Of a stretch of DNA of 23,011 nt, positions 8,871 to 18,200 are shown in pieces. The DNA is from a virus. The translations under genes were made by a program, and so were the position numbers. Below the pieces are notes generated by a model that saw only the letters and a list, made by a program, of their open reading frames with translations, did no database searches and was not told the origin of the DNA. Location of the stretch: the IMG/VR virus record IMGVR_UViG_3300025030_000425, positions 1 to 23,011 of that record. One strand, given 5' to 3'. Within the stretch, counting starts at the first letter, position 1. Each line of letters opens with the position of its first letter.

Positions 8871-10760
8871 TCATTCTCCTTGAGTATAAATTGTTTTCTT
8901 AATAATTTTATTTGTTTGCGTCCAGAGTGGTGAATCGTAATCTCCTTCACTTGGTGTTGAGATAGTTGCTGTCACGGTAGTCGTATTAACAGTAACATCA
9001 TCGTGCCAAGTAAACTCATATCCTGGTGTTCCTTCACCTTCTCCAGGATCTTGATGTACAGGAATATTTGCTTGATCATCATAAATTGACAAAGTCGGAT
9101 TAGTAAATACCAACCCCATTTGATTACCAATAAAGCCACCACTACCAGGAAGCTTAGCTGTAAGTGGAGACTTATCAGCAATTATTGATCCAGCAAAATA
9201 AATATCGGCACCTACAGTTCTAATTGCTCTAGGAATGACTCCTGTATTTCCAGCAACTTGTGATTGAGTAAGTTCAAGGGCCATGTGTTTTTTCCAAAGA
9301 ACATCTCCTGCTTGTGGTGCTAATGGATTAACAGAATCAGACTTTTGGAACTTAATTATATATGCACCCCATCCATCAGTTCCATTGGGAAAACTAGGGA
9401 AAATAATATACACTCCATCGAAAGCAACATCTAACTGAGTAACACAAAGAAGCGCATCAGCATCATCATAGTATTGCACTTCTGCAAATCTTTGCCATTG
9501 CAATGCTCCAGCAGAAGATACTTTAGAAAAATGAAAATGCCACCAACCACTATCAGTAGCAATTTCAATCTTTGCCATTGAAACACAGTAAATATCTCCA
9601 TTGCTGTCAATAGCACATCCTCTGATGCTCAGTCCGCTCATGCTGGTGCCAACACCATACCAACCGTAAAGTCCATTCGCTTGCAAGAACCTTCCTTCAA
9701 GAACTCGATGCCACTGAACAACTCCACTACTATTAAGTTTAGTTAATAGTCCCATCGGATGAATCGAGCTAGTCGTAGACTCTTGAATACTTCCACCTAT
9801 AACAATGTCTCCTGTAGACTTAACAGCAACATCATATGGATTAACCATATTCTGTACAGTCGGATCACCAAACTCATCAAGCAAACAATCACCAAGTTGT
9901 AGAGTCCATCCTAGTGTACCATCGTATTGCAAAGAAGCAACATAAGCAGCATTATAAATTAAAGTATAACTTTCATCATAGGCATCATGCCTGCCAATTA
10001 CTACTGCATTACCAGCAGCATCAGCATCAACGCCCCAACTGAACAAATCATCAATTCCAGTAGTGCCAAGAGAAAATCGTTTCTTCCACTTAATTGTTAC
10101 ACCGTCTGAAGCATATTTAATCAGACTCATATCGTAGCAATTATCATCTCGCAACTTATAAATATCTGCTGTGACATAAACACCACCATAATCAGTATCA
10201 AGTTCAGTCGGAACAGTCGGGTCAATTGCAACTCCAGTTCCTGACTCATTACGATTCACTCCACTTAACAATCCACCTTCCAATACTCGACGGCGTTGAA
10301 ACAATCCATCATTATTATAATATTGTACGTATGCTTCATTTGATAATTCTGACGAAGCATCTGTAAAATCTCTTGTTCTAGTATAACCAACTACAATTAC
10401 GTTACCAATTGGATCAACATCAATATCTGATAATCCACCTCCTGATATAAGAGTCTCTGTAGTATCTATAGAAACTGCTATGGCATACCAATACCATTCA
10501 TAAAGCTCTTTGATTGTTACTGGTTTACTAAACTTCTTTTCAACTAAAGGTGTGACATGAACCCTTGCTTCATCAAATCCAAAGACAGATCGAGCCTCAA
10601 TGGTCACACCCGGAGCTACAGGTACAAATCGCCTGCCTTGTTTAAGTCCAAGTCGAGCCATATCGTCTTTCAGCATACCGACTTGAACTCTCGCTTGCTT
10701 GGCAAAATTCTTACCAGTAAAAATATCTCCAGTATATGTTATCTTAATAGGAACTGTCAT
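8871..10760 (-). CDS. Beta-propeller-like virion protein with SBBP/WD-like repeats (629 aa)
   Basis: Contains many repeats of the form GxxxDxxGNxxVxGY...YxxxGxxxWxxxL, for example DIDVDPIGNVIVVGYT, GVDADAAGNAVVIGRH, DVAVKSTGDIVIGG and GCAIDSNGDIYCVS, each followed by a strand ending in LQW, VQW or IKW. This is the pattern of SBBP-type beta-propeller blades; about six or seven blades span residues ~105-540. The N-terminus (1-75) is a short basic domain that may attach to the particle, and the tail (~570-629) is a Thr-rich beta-segment. It starts at ATG 10760 within ATGA, overlapping the previous stop, so translation is probably coupled. Beta-propellers occur in phage tail and fibre-tip proteins. 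A surface structural role fits the neighbours, but the ligand is unknown. Confidence 0.75.
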   Translation of the reverse strand: MTVPIKITYTGDIFTGKNFAKQARVQVGMLKDDMARLGLKQGRRFVPVAPGVTIEARSVFGFDEARVHVTPLVEKKFSKPVTIKELYEWYWYAIAVSIDTTETLISGGGLSDIDVDPIGNVIVVGYTRTRDFTDASSELSNEAYVQYYNNDGLFQRRRVLEGGLLSGVNRNESGTGVAIDPTVPTELDTDYGGVYVTADIYKLRDDNCYDMSLIKYASDGVTIKWKKRFSLGTTGIDDLFSWGVDADAAGNAVVIGRHDAYDESYTLIYNAAYVASLQYDGTLGWTLQLGDCLLDEFGDPTVQNMVNPYDVAVKSTGDIVIGGSIQESTTSSIHPMGLLTKLNSSGVVQWHRVLEGRFLQANGLYGWYGVGTSMSGLSIRGCAIDSNGDIYCVSMAKIEIATDSGWWHFHFSKVSSAGALQWQRFAEVQYYDDADALLCVTQLDVAFDGVYIIFPSFPNGTDGWGAYIIKFQKSDSVNPLAPQAGDVLWKKHMALELTQSQVAGNTGVIPRAIRTVGADIYFAGSIIADKSPLTAKLPGSGGFIGNQMGLVFTNPTLSIYDDQANIPVHQDPGEGEGTPGYEFTWHDDVTVNTTTVTATISTPSEGDYDSPLWTQTNKIIKKTIYTQGE

Positions 10761-12208
10761 GCTGTCGGATCATGTGTATAATCGTGTGATTCAGAAATAC
10801 TGGAATGGAAACTATGCTGTTCACTAATTGATTCACTCTTGTTATAATCTTCTGATCTGCTTTCATTTTCAGTTGCCCCAACTGATGCAGAAACATTAAC
10901 TGCATTCAGAGCAGAAGCAACTGATTGAGCAGCGATCTGAGCTAAGTCATTACTGACTTTTTCCTTCAAAGAAGACTCACCTATATATGCACGAATTGCA
11001 GCATCAATCTGAGCAATCATAAGTCGTAATTCAAGATCAGCTTTTTCAATCTTCGCCTTATTATCTTCAACCAAAGCCATTTGACTTGCAGTCAGTGCTT
11101 TAGTTTCAGCTTCATAACCAGTTATCTCAGCTTCAAAGCCTTTAATAATTGCATCGTTAATACTAGCTTTGGCTTCAACACCAATCTTGAATACTTCAGA
11201 TTGTGCCTTATACACATCAAGCAAGCCTTTGTTACTTTCTATGACTCCGCGCAGAACTTCAACCTGTGCTTGGATATATGCTTTCTTTGCTTCAAGAGTA
11301 GCAACATAACCTTTGACACTTTCTGAATATAATTGAATAACAATCTCTGCTGAAATCTTAGAATAATCAAGTGCTCGCTGTGATTCACCGTCTCTAGTAG
11401 CACGAATTAATTTTTCTAATTCTGTTGCCTGCTGAATGATGAACTGAGCATTTTTCTGAGCCAAGTCGGCTCGCTCGATCATTACCTTTTCAGTAACATC
11501 CGTTTCGTTTCTAGCAATTTCTGCTGACGCCTCAAGAAGTTTTCCTTCAAGAGCACCTTGCGGTTCATCCCACCCACGGACCGAGAAATAAGACTCGACC
11601 TCATTATACATCTTACTATTAGTAGTCAAGTTTCTTGCAATAGCGCGATCATAAATCGCTTGCTCTACTAACGAATCAAGCCCAGTTGAATCATCTGCCA
11701 TCGTTGCAAGAATCTTCGCTAACAATGGTGTATAAACAGAAGTAACAAGTGCAGTCTCAGACCAAGTGACACTCGCCTCTGGGGCAACTGGAGCAGTACC
11801 TGGAGTCAACAATGTTGTGTCAATGGTTGGCATTGCTGCCATTGTCGGAGCTACTTCAGAAAACGTACCAAAATCAGTAATTAACGAGGCAAGCCCAGTA
11901 GGTAATGGACGTTCAGGAATAGTTACAGCAGTTGTAGAAAGAGTAATTGAAAGTGGATCAAGAACTGGTTCAGAATAAGTAGTAATCAATGAGTTAAGTG
12001 TTCCAAGATATCCACTCGCACCATCAAGTCCAACCAATCTCACCATCATGTCATCGGCCAATTGCATGGTCGAGGTCAGTTTTGTTTCAACTAAAGTACG
12101 CGTACCACCAATGATGATAGGCGGATCAGGAACATTAATATCAGCAAGGTTTGGAGTAACTGTTGCAACAGGCAGAACTACTCCTGCGGATGATACAAAA
12201 TCTGCCAT
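10757..12208 (-). CDS. Long coiled-coil phage structural protein (483 aa)
   Basis: The first ~165 residues are Thr/Pro/Val-rich with little helix (a beta-rich or extended anchoring region). From ~165 to ~440 the protein is Ala/Glu/Lys-rich with heptad patterns, including EAKKAYIQAQVEVLRG and EAEITGYEAETKALTASQ, so a long parallel coiled coil is likely. The final ~45 residues are Ser/His/Glu-rich (ESISEQHSFHSSISES) and polar. The AGGAG at 12213-12221 places the start at ATG 12208, 9 nt after the propeller-like gene. Coiled coils of this size in a phage structural operon usually form fibre shafts or internal core rods; which of these applies cannot be decided from sequence. No enzyme motif was seen. 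Confidence 0.75.
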   Translation of the reverse strand: MADFVSSAGVVLPVATVTPNLADINVPDPPIIIGGTRTLVETKLTSTMQLADDMMVRLVGLDGASGYLGTLNSLITTYSEPVLDPLSITLSTTAVTIPERPLPTGLASLITDFGTFSEVAPTMAAMPTIDTTLLTPGTAPVAPEASVTWSETALVTSVYTPLLAKILATMADDSTGLDSLVEQAIYDRAIARNLTTNSKMYNEVESYFSVRGWDEPQGALEGKLLEASAEIARNETDVTEKVMIERADLAQKNAQFIIQQATELEKLIRATRDGESQRALDYSKISAEIVIQLYSESVKGYVATLEAKKAYIQAQVEVLRGVIESNKGLLDVYKAQSEVFKIGVEAKASINDAIIKGFEAEITGYEAETKALTASQMALVEDNKAKIEKADLELRLMIAQIDAAIRAYIGESSLKEKVSNDLAQIAAQSVASALNAVNVSASVGATENESRSEDYNKSESISEQHSFHSSISESHDYTHDPTA

Positions 12209-12217
12209 AACTATCTC

Positions 12218-13603
12218 CTATGAAATTCCACTTGATTTAATAATTGGTAATACTGCATTTGTATCTATAGAGAAATCACTCCCAAGAACATTTGATATCT
12301 TAGGAGTCCAATATCTTCCATACAAATTTCTTCCTATTGGTGTTCTGACAACCTGGTGTACATTCCTTGGAGGTGAAATCCTAAATGATTTAGTATTCGT
12401 CGTCTTACCTTCTGCTGTCAAATCAAGTTGTATCTTGCCATCAGTTTTTACTCCCATGTACCAGAAGCGAAGATGCTTGTTATTTTGTGATCCTAAATCA
12501 GTAGTTGGTAAGGTAAATGTAGAAGAAATCAAAGTAGTATTATCAGTGCTACCACTAGCAATCTGGAACAGTCCATCACTCTTTGCCCCGTACAATCCAC
12601 CATTAAACTTAACCATTGAATTAAATCCATAATTCTGGTACTTACTAGATGCTGCTCCGCGCAAATTAGTTCTTATGCAAACTGAATCATCAATCGTATT
12701 GATAACTGTACTTCCGTTGAAAACTGTAGCACCTCTAGTTCCAGCCTGATAATTAAGTTTGTCCTTAGTAACTACAATCAACTGCCCCTGTGGTGTGCCA
12801 ATACACAATCCATCATTGCACGACCAGGCTGCACATTCTCCTGTATCTGGTGAAAGCCCAAATTTCTCACCATCTATATAACCGATAGCTTCTGAATGTT
12901 CATGAGCAGGACATTCTAAACGTGGATGCCTGATGAGTTCTCTAACATTTGAGCCTTCAAGAAAGTAAGTTCGCTTACTATCTGATGCCCACACTCCACC
13001 ATCAACTGGCTTGAACATTTTCACATTACTACCAAATCTCAATCTTGATCTAGCATTATCAAACAATCCATATCCTAATGGTTCTGAATAATTAACAATT
13101 GCTCCATTGACTACACACATACTTGAAGAGAACAAAGCAAGATGAGTACCAAGCGGAGGAGTTCCAAATGTCCTTGTGGTTGGTGGACCAACATAAGTTT
13201 GTGCTGCCCAAGCATATGATACCCCAGCCGTAATGCGACCACTTTCTACTCCGTTACTATAATAAGTTCCAAGACTTGTCTGACACCACCCCATCCTGAG
13301 ATTCTTAGTCAACCCAGATCGGACACCAACAAGAACATTGTTTGTGCCAACTTTATAAATTGCTGCATCATTTACAGTTTCAAGAATAACGAAGCAATCT
13401 CCACCATCACAAAACAGCGAATGATAACTACCTGTTGCAATTCTGACTTGTCCTAACCTTCTGGATATCCGACCATTATCATCTATATCAACATCAAGAG
13501 CCTCTGCCAATTCGACGATGCCAGTTTCAAAATCAATCTTGAGTCTAGTTGGATCAGCTATATTATTCCAACCCGTAGTTCCAGAGAATAGTTTTATAGT
13601 CAT
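12218..13603 (-). CDS. Propeller-like tail/connector accessory protein (461 aa)
   Basis: Opens with KLFSGTTGWNNIADPTRLKID and ELAEALDVDIDDNGRISRR, an N-terminus I recognise in phage structural proteins next to head-tail adaptor and fibre genes. Further on it has repeated short beta-strand units such as SLFCDGGDCFVIL, GVWASDSKRTYFLEG, LCIGTPQGQLIVVTKDK and GLYGAKSDGLFQI, which suggest a beta-propeller of about six blades over residues ~30-350. This is followed by a beta-sandwich-like end with a basic patch (RISPPRNVHQVVRTPIGR). Start and stop overlap as ATGA with the upstream 113-residue gene (13600-13603), so the two are translationally coupled. A virion role at the tail or connector is likely. 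The exact part is unknown and the blade count is by eye. Confidence 0.75.
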   Translation of the reverse strand: MTIKLFSGTTGWNNIADPTRLKIDFETGIVELAEALDVDIDDNGRISRRLGQVRIATGSYHSLFCDGGDCFVILETVNDAAIYKVGTNNVLVGVRSGLTKNLRMGWCQTSLGTYYSNGVESGRITAGVSYAWAAQTYVGPPTTRTFGTPPLGTHLALFSSSMCVVNGAIVNYSEPLGYGLFDNARSRLRFGSNVKMFKPVDGGVWASDSKRTYFLEGSNVRELIRHPRLECPAHEHSEAIGYIDGEKFGLSPDTGECAAWSCNDGLCIGTPQGQLIVVTKDKLNYQAGTRGATVFNGSTVINTIDDSVCIRTNLRGAASSKYQNYGFNSMVKFNGGLYGAKSDGLFQIASGSTDNTTLISSTFTLPTTDLGSQNNKHLRFWYMGVKTDGKIQLDLTAEGKTTNTKSFRISPPRNVHQVVRTPIGRNLYGRYWTPKISNVLGSDFSIDTNAVLPIIKSSGIS

Positions 13604-13941
13604 TTCGTATTATCCTGAACTATATCAAATTTTGCCTTTTGAACAGTCCTTACATCCGTTCCACTAGTCAATTGAATGTCATAAAAATAATTTCCAATTG
13701 TTGCTGTATTTACTGTAGTCGGTTTAAAGACTACTATCCCAGTCGTAGGATCTGCATCAACAGTACCAGTCATATCAAACAATTTGGTAGTAGCATCTGG
13801 TGGATCTTTAATCGTCGTAACAGTCATCTTCAATGTTGCTCCATTAAGAGATACAGGAAGAGCTGTATCACTATCAGTAATAGTAAAAGTAAGGTCATAT
13901 GAATCACCTCTATACATCCTGATATCGTTTTCATTTGCCAT
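13600..13941 (-). CDS. BppU-N-like beta-sandwich baseplate/appendage protein (113 aa)
   Basis: Begins MANENDIRMYRGDSYDLTF. The pattern RGDSYDLTFTITD, then a Val/Ser-Leu-Asn-Gly-Ala strand, then GNYFYDIQLT and a closing VQKAKFDIVQD strand is that of the N-terminal immunoglobulin-like domain of baseplate upper proteins (BppU_N, about 100 residues), which in other phages docks receptor-binding proteins. The start is ATG 13941, with AGGGAG seven bases upstream; an ATG at 13998 would add 19 residues but lies inside the upstream gene and lacks a ribosome site. Only one base separates the upstream TAA from this ATG. It is a single domain with no fibre, so it may act as an adaptor between the fibre-like proteins on either side. 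The domain match is moderately strong; the partner is unknown. Confidence 0.72.
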   Translation of the reverse strand: MANENDIRMYRGDSYDLTFTITDSDTALPVSLNGATLKMTVTTIKDPPDATTKLFDMTGTVDADPTTGIVVFKPTTVNTATIGNYFYDIQLTSGTDVRTVQKAKFDIVQDNTK

Positions 13942-13942
13942 A

Positions 13943-14132
13943 TTATTCTCCCTTTGTTGCGATGTATGTAGATTGACTGAGAGTTGCAACAACTTCACCA
14001 GCCGCTAGAGCTTCTATTTTAGGTGTATCATGAATAGCAGTAATTTCATTCTGACTGAAAATTGCCTCTAGCTCATTATCTTGCAATGTTCCCATAATTG
14101 TCTCACTGTTAAAAAGTGCTTCTATTGCCGGA
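13943..14132 (-). repeat. C-terminal 9-10-residue beta repeats (IEAxF type)
   Basis: About six units close the 1181-residue protein: IEALFNSET, IMGTLQDNE, LEAIFSQNE, ITAIHDTPK, IEALAAGEV and VATLSQSTY. Each has a hydrophobic-x-Ala/Gly-x-hydrophobic core followed by polar residues, as in a beta-solenoid or stacked-strand trimer tip. They are degenerate at DNA level, so the repetition is old or kept by structure rather than a recent duplication. Confidence 0.6.
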
Positions 14133-17100
14133 ACAAACAGAGTAGCTGTATATGAAGTTTCTCCATAAGTGACAGTCATCTCAGGAAAATAACATTCAAC
14201 TCTGATAGCTGAATAACCATCAAGAACAGTAAACAACTCTATCCTTGCTGCGTTCATGATGGCAGTATTAGTCGGCACATCAGTGGCAAATGAAGTCTCA
14301 ACTGTGAAGCCCCAACTAACCATTATTGTAGTCGAGTCATCATCTATCTCCATGCTTTCAGCAATTACTCCTGAGGCAGCATTATAAGCCGAAACAAGCT
14401 CTTCAATGGTTGCTGTATCTGCCAGAGAGACATAAAGTCCTCGCCATGCAATAAGCTCTTCACTGGGAATTAATGTATCAATCACTGAAGAATCAGCTGT
14501 CTTATGACTATTCTGTGTTGCCCTAATTATAGCCCATGCGTAACCTGTACCATAAACATATCGACTAGCTATTTGATCAGTAGCAATTATTAAACTATCT
14601 GTAACTGTTCCTCCATAAGATTGTGTTCCAACTTGTGCTTCAGCAATTGCAGCACTATCAGTTCTATCTGCTTCTTCGGTAATAGAAGAAATTCCATTAT
14701 GTGCCTCAGTTACTTCTAAAGAATCAGTTCTATCCGCATCTTCAGCATGAAGGCTAGTACTAGTTAGAGTATCAGATGGAGTGAGTGATCCTGCCTCGGT
14801 GGCTGCTGGTGATGCAATCCAACCCTCAAGTTTTACCTTAAGAACTAGAGCCATCATATAAATATAATCCTGCGTTGCTCCATCTGCAGTAGTAGCAACA
14901 ATGCTACTTGCACCCCAAGGAACTGCACCTACTGTTGTTCTGATCGACCATCCATAAGAACTATTATATGCTCCACCACTAATCAAGTTAGGCTGCCTAC
15001 CTACATCGCACCTAACTTCACCATATGCCCCACCACCCATACCATATTCAATGCCAACTATCATATCTCCTTCATTATATGAAATATCAGAAAGAGTAAG
15101 TGAAGAAGCATTAGTTACACCTTCTGGAGATATGATACTGCGAAAAGGATCTCCTGAAATATCAACATTAGTGAACTGACAAATTTTAATAATATCAGCG
15201 TATTCTTCAACTCCACCAAAGTTCGGATTAGGAAAATTCCAAGCAATATTCCCTGATTCCGGATTTTTGAAATATGCTACCATCACATTATATCCGGCAG
15301 CATTAGTATTGGCAAGATGCACGAATGGTACACCACCCAAAGTCAGTGTGTAATTTCCTTCCTGAATCCATGCAGGATTATAGAAAAGAGTGTGATAAGC
15401 AAAAATCAGTAAATTAGTATTCGCATGAATAGTAACTGCCCGACCACCACTAGCTGTATTAGCATAATCATGAATCTGATATGATCGACTATCCGAGAAC
15501 ATTATCTCGGTCGGAATATCAACATATGGCCCATTAATCTGACGAACTGGCAAAGAATCAGCAGCATCTCTTTCAATGGTAACAGTTGATTCTATAGTAT
15601 CACTACATACCGCTCCTTCACCTACTCCGCGATCAAATCCTTCGTTTGTGGCAAAGCTATCCTCTTCATCAGTTATCTGGGCTGTTTCAATTAGCTCAGC
15701 TCCAGAAGAAATAGCTTCTCCATCATGAACTGTGCTTATAATTGATGTATCTGCCAGGTCTACACTCTCAGCATTATTAGAACTCCCAGCTTCAGTTACT
15801 GCAAGAGTTTCTGTTATTGCTGAATGCACATACTGGTTTTGGTCCTGGCCGAGACTTGCGTCAGACACGCTGCCGATTGATTCAGCCTGCGCTGCTCGGT
15901 ACATTTCTCCAACTGATCTTCGCAGAGCAAAAGCGAGGTATCCACCATAAACTAGGTCATCAAAATAGAAACGGTCGGCTGCATCAGATACGTAATCACC
16001 GACCATCATGGCAATTTCATTTAGGGCTGTGCCTCCTTGAAGCACCCTGAGTGTCTGCCCGTTTACCTCTATTGTGGGGGGAGTAGCTCCAGCCATTGTG
16101 GTAACTGCTCCCACAACCAAACCACCTTCCTCATCTACTATGACCAGGTTCCTGTCGGTAAGATCTCCTGTAGTGGTACACCCATCCCGATAATAAAGCC
16201 CATTAGCGGGTTGATATACCAGTGGACTTGTCTGATGAACATTCGCATAAAAAACGAAACTAAAATAATGCACACTCGATATCGGATAAAAACTCCACTC
16301 AAAAACCTGCTCTCCAAGTGGAGGTGCAGCTAAGGAGAAGCCGGCGACATCCCAAATGTACCTATTATTGTTGACGAGTGGATCAAGCTCCAGGCTTCTA
16401 GCGGCAAGAGCGAATGTCTGCCCCCCAAGGGCGAAGAAGTTGGGGCCTGTTTGAGGGCTCCCAAGGAAACCATCGAAAAAAGGAGGAGTAGAAGGAGGGT
16501 TTGCCTCGCGAGAGCCGTGAAACAGGATGCAGAAATCTGCGCCGTCTGGCACTGTAATAATCGTGCTTCCATACCTTCCTGTGTTTTCGGTATCACTATT
16601 GTCTTTGGAAGGAAGATTGACAACACTGACGACCGTGACCTTCTTGTATGGCAAGTATTCTTCAGTTGTCACCGCCGTTTCAGTCTGCGCGGCAGTCGTA
16701 GGGATTACCCCGACAGTTGTTTCGCTAGTGGCCGCAGTCTCGGTTCTGTCTGCCTCGATAGGAGCCCCACCACCGCCGCCAAGCACATCATTCACGACAG
16801 AGGTTTCCGTTTGAGAAACTCCAAACACCGTCTGAGAAGCCAGAGCGATGGTAATAAATGCTGCCGTAGTGGAATGAGCGGAAGTAACCGATGTTGTGCC
16901 AATATCCCCGGTTGCCGCTCGACTGGCGGTCGCCAAGGCAAGCCCGCCGCCAGCGCCGCTATTAACTGTCTCGTTAGTCCGCTCTGTTATCGAGGTAAGC
17001 CCGGTATTTGTCCAATCGCCTACCTCAGCCGTGGAGTTTCCGTCATAGTCCAGGCCGATACATAAAAGGATAAGACAGTTGCCGACAGTAGTTGTGACGC

Positions 17101-17488
17101 TCGGCAAGGTCCAACTTGTCGATGCCAGGGTATTGACGCTGCCTGCCGTAATATGAATTGGGGTTGTTGGATCGCACCCCCTAAAGCTGAATATCTGCGC
17201 GGTAGTGTGGTTGCCAGTATCTGCTACAGCGACATTGAACTGCGACCCTTCAACCAACTTCCAGAAAACGGCGAGACGGACACCTCCTGCTGAGGCTGCA
17301 TCACCGGTATATTGAGGACTGTTCGCTACTTGGGTCCACCCCGATGGCGTGGCGATATCCTGATTGGCTGACTCCACCAAAAGGACAAGGATATCGTTAA
17401 GCCACGACGATGAAGGGGGTGGCACCGACAGATCTCCAGTACCAGAGGTAAACGCGCCCTTGTTGATGTATGTAGGAACAGCCCCCAC
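13943..17488 (-). CDS. Multidomain fibre-like virion protein with acidic Thr/Glu linker repeats (1181 aa)
   Basis: Starts at GTG 17488 behind AAAGGGG; an out-of-frame ATG overlaps the GTG (ATGTG). The layout repeats: beta-sandwich-like domain 1-~215; linker ~220-285 rich in TETA and TETS units; beta domain ~286-515; long linker ~525-635; third beta domain ~646-880 containing a hydrophobic strand set and Gly-rich turns; linker ~885-965 with two EADRTDS-type units; and a C-terminal region ending (~1119-1181) in about six 9-10-residue beta units of the form IEALFxxxx. Similar Ser/Thr/Glu/Ala repeats join jelly-roll domains in other phage surface proteins. It probably decorates the virion and binds host glycans or receptors, as a guess from architecture. 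Base composition changes inside the gene: the first ~550 codons are GC-rich and the rest AT-rich, so the protein looks chimeric. No depolymerase or peptidase motif was seen. Confidence 0.75.
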   Translation of the reverse strand: MGAVPTYINKGAFTSGTGDLSVPPPSSSWLNDILVLLVESANQDIATPSGWTQVANSPQYTGDAASAGGVRLAVFWKLVEGSQFNVAVADTGNHTTAQIFSFRGCDPTTPIHITAGSVNTLASTSWTLPSVTTTVGNCLILLCIGLDYDGNSTAEVGDWTNTGLTSITERTNETVNSGAGGGLALATASRAATGDIGTTSVTSAHSTTAAFITIALASQTVFGVSQTETSVVNDVLGGGGGAPIEADRTETAATSETTVGVIPTTAAQTETAVTTEEYLPYKKVTVVSVVNLPSKDNSDTENTGRYGSTIITVPDGADFCILFHGSREANPPSTPPFFDGFLGSPQTGPNFFALGGQTFALAARSLELDPLVNNNRYIWDVAGFSLAAPPLGEQVFEWSFYPISSVHYFSFVFYANVHQTSPLVYQPANGLYYRDGCTTTGDLTDRNLVIVDEEGGLVVGAVTTMAGATPPTIEVNGQTLRVLQGGTALNEIAMMVGDYVSDAADRFYFDDLVYGGYLAFALRRSVGEMYRAAQAESIGSVSDASLGQDQNQYVHSAITETLAVTEAGSSNNAESVDLADTSIISTVHDGEAISSGAELIETAQITDEEDSFATNEGFDRGVGEGAVCSDTIESTVTIERDAADSLPVRQINGPYVDIPTEIMFSDSRSYQIHDYANTASGGRAVTIHANTNLLIFAYHTLFYNPAWIQEGNYTLTLGGVPFVHLANTNAAGYNVMVAYFKNPESGNIAWNFPNPNFGGVEEYADIIKICQFTNVDISGDPFRSIISPEGVTNASSLTLSDISYNEGDMIVGIEYGMGGGAYGEVRCDVGRQPNLISGGAYNSSYGWSIRTTVGAVPWGASSIVATTADGATQDYIYMMALVLKVKLEGWIASPAATEAGSLTPSDTLTSTSLHAEDADRTDSLEVTEAHNGISSITEEADRTDSAAIAEAQVGTQSYGGTVTDSLIIATDQIASRYVYGTGYAWAIIRATQNSHKTADSSVIDTLIPSEELIAWRGLYVSLADTATIEELVSAYNAASGVIAESMEIDDDSTTIMVSWGFTVETSFATDVPTNTAIMNAARIELFTVLDGYSAIRVECYFPEMTVTYGETSYTATLFVPAIEALFNSETIMGTLQDNELEAIFSQNEITAIHDTPKIEALAAGEVVATLSQSTYIATKGE

Positions 17489-18200
17489 ATCGCCCCTTTA
17501 AGTCAGAGTGGCGGTGTAGCTGACGTTCAGCGTGTCACCGTTAGCCAAAACCTTGTCGCCGCCGGTGAACAGACCAGCAGAAAAAAGAGTGCCGGTAGTA
17601 CCTGACTTGGTAGATACCGAGTTCAAAAAACAGCCCTTAATCGTCGTACCGTCGCCGTTGATCGAGTAGACACAGGCCGATGACAGCGCCTTGCTGCCTG
17701 CTGCTGCTGCACTCCATGCGGTTGTTACCCTGGCTGACTGTGAATATTCAACGTCCTCAACCCAGCCACCATGCGAAGCCATTGTATCGGTGACTGCCGC
17801 GCCAGTGGTGTAACTGGCAGAACCGATCAAGCCGATATACCATGCAGCGGTGTAAGTAGAGCCAGCCAGATACTTGTCGAGCATGTCGTTCTTGCCTGCC
17901 GTGGTGACAAGGTTGTCAAACGCCTCGGTCCATTTGACTTCCATTGGGATCGTAGCAAATTCAATCATCATTTTGCGGATAGACGATCCTTTCAAGAGGC
18001 GCCGAACCTTGTTCATCTGCTTGAATGAAAGGATTCTATCTCGAAGAAGAACGTACCGTACCCGGAATTCTTCAACCGGTCCAACACACTCAACGCCGTA
18101 CCGACCGATAGCCTTTGACTGTTCTACGGTCTGAGTACCTCTACCAACGCTTGCGCCCTGGTTAGAGATACCGTGTGAAATTTCAGCTCTAATTTCTTCC
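15830..18200. other. GC-rich island (recombined tail/appendage module)
   Basis: Base composition rises sharply here; for example, 39 of 60 bases are G or C at 16921-16980, against 17 of 60 at 3421-3480. The island covers all of the 234-residue gene and codons 1 to ~550 of the 1181-residue gene, and preferred codons change to GCC, CCG and GGC. The right edge falls close to the 64-residue/234-residue gene boundary. The left edge falls inside a linker region of the long protein, with a partial dip near 16.2 kb. A recombination between phages of different base composition explains this best. Confidence 0.7.

Noticed and set aside
12048-12632. 194-residue open frame on the + strand
   Set aside because: It spans the junction of two well-supported - strand genes, including their ribosome site, and has no recognisable protein features.
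16451-17065. 204-residue open frame on the + strand over the fibre gene
   Set aside because: It lies wholly opposite the GC-rich part of the 1181-residue gene, where stop codons are rare. It has no ribosome site, and its Cys/Arg/Ser-rich product looks like reverse-strand noise.
13943-17488. Diversity-generating retroelement or variable repeat in the fibre gene
   Set aside because: No reverse transcriptase and no template repeat were found in the window, and the protein repeats are degenerate at DNA level.
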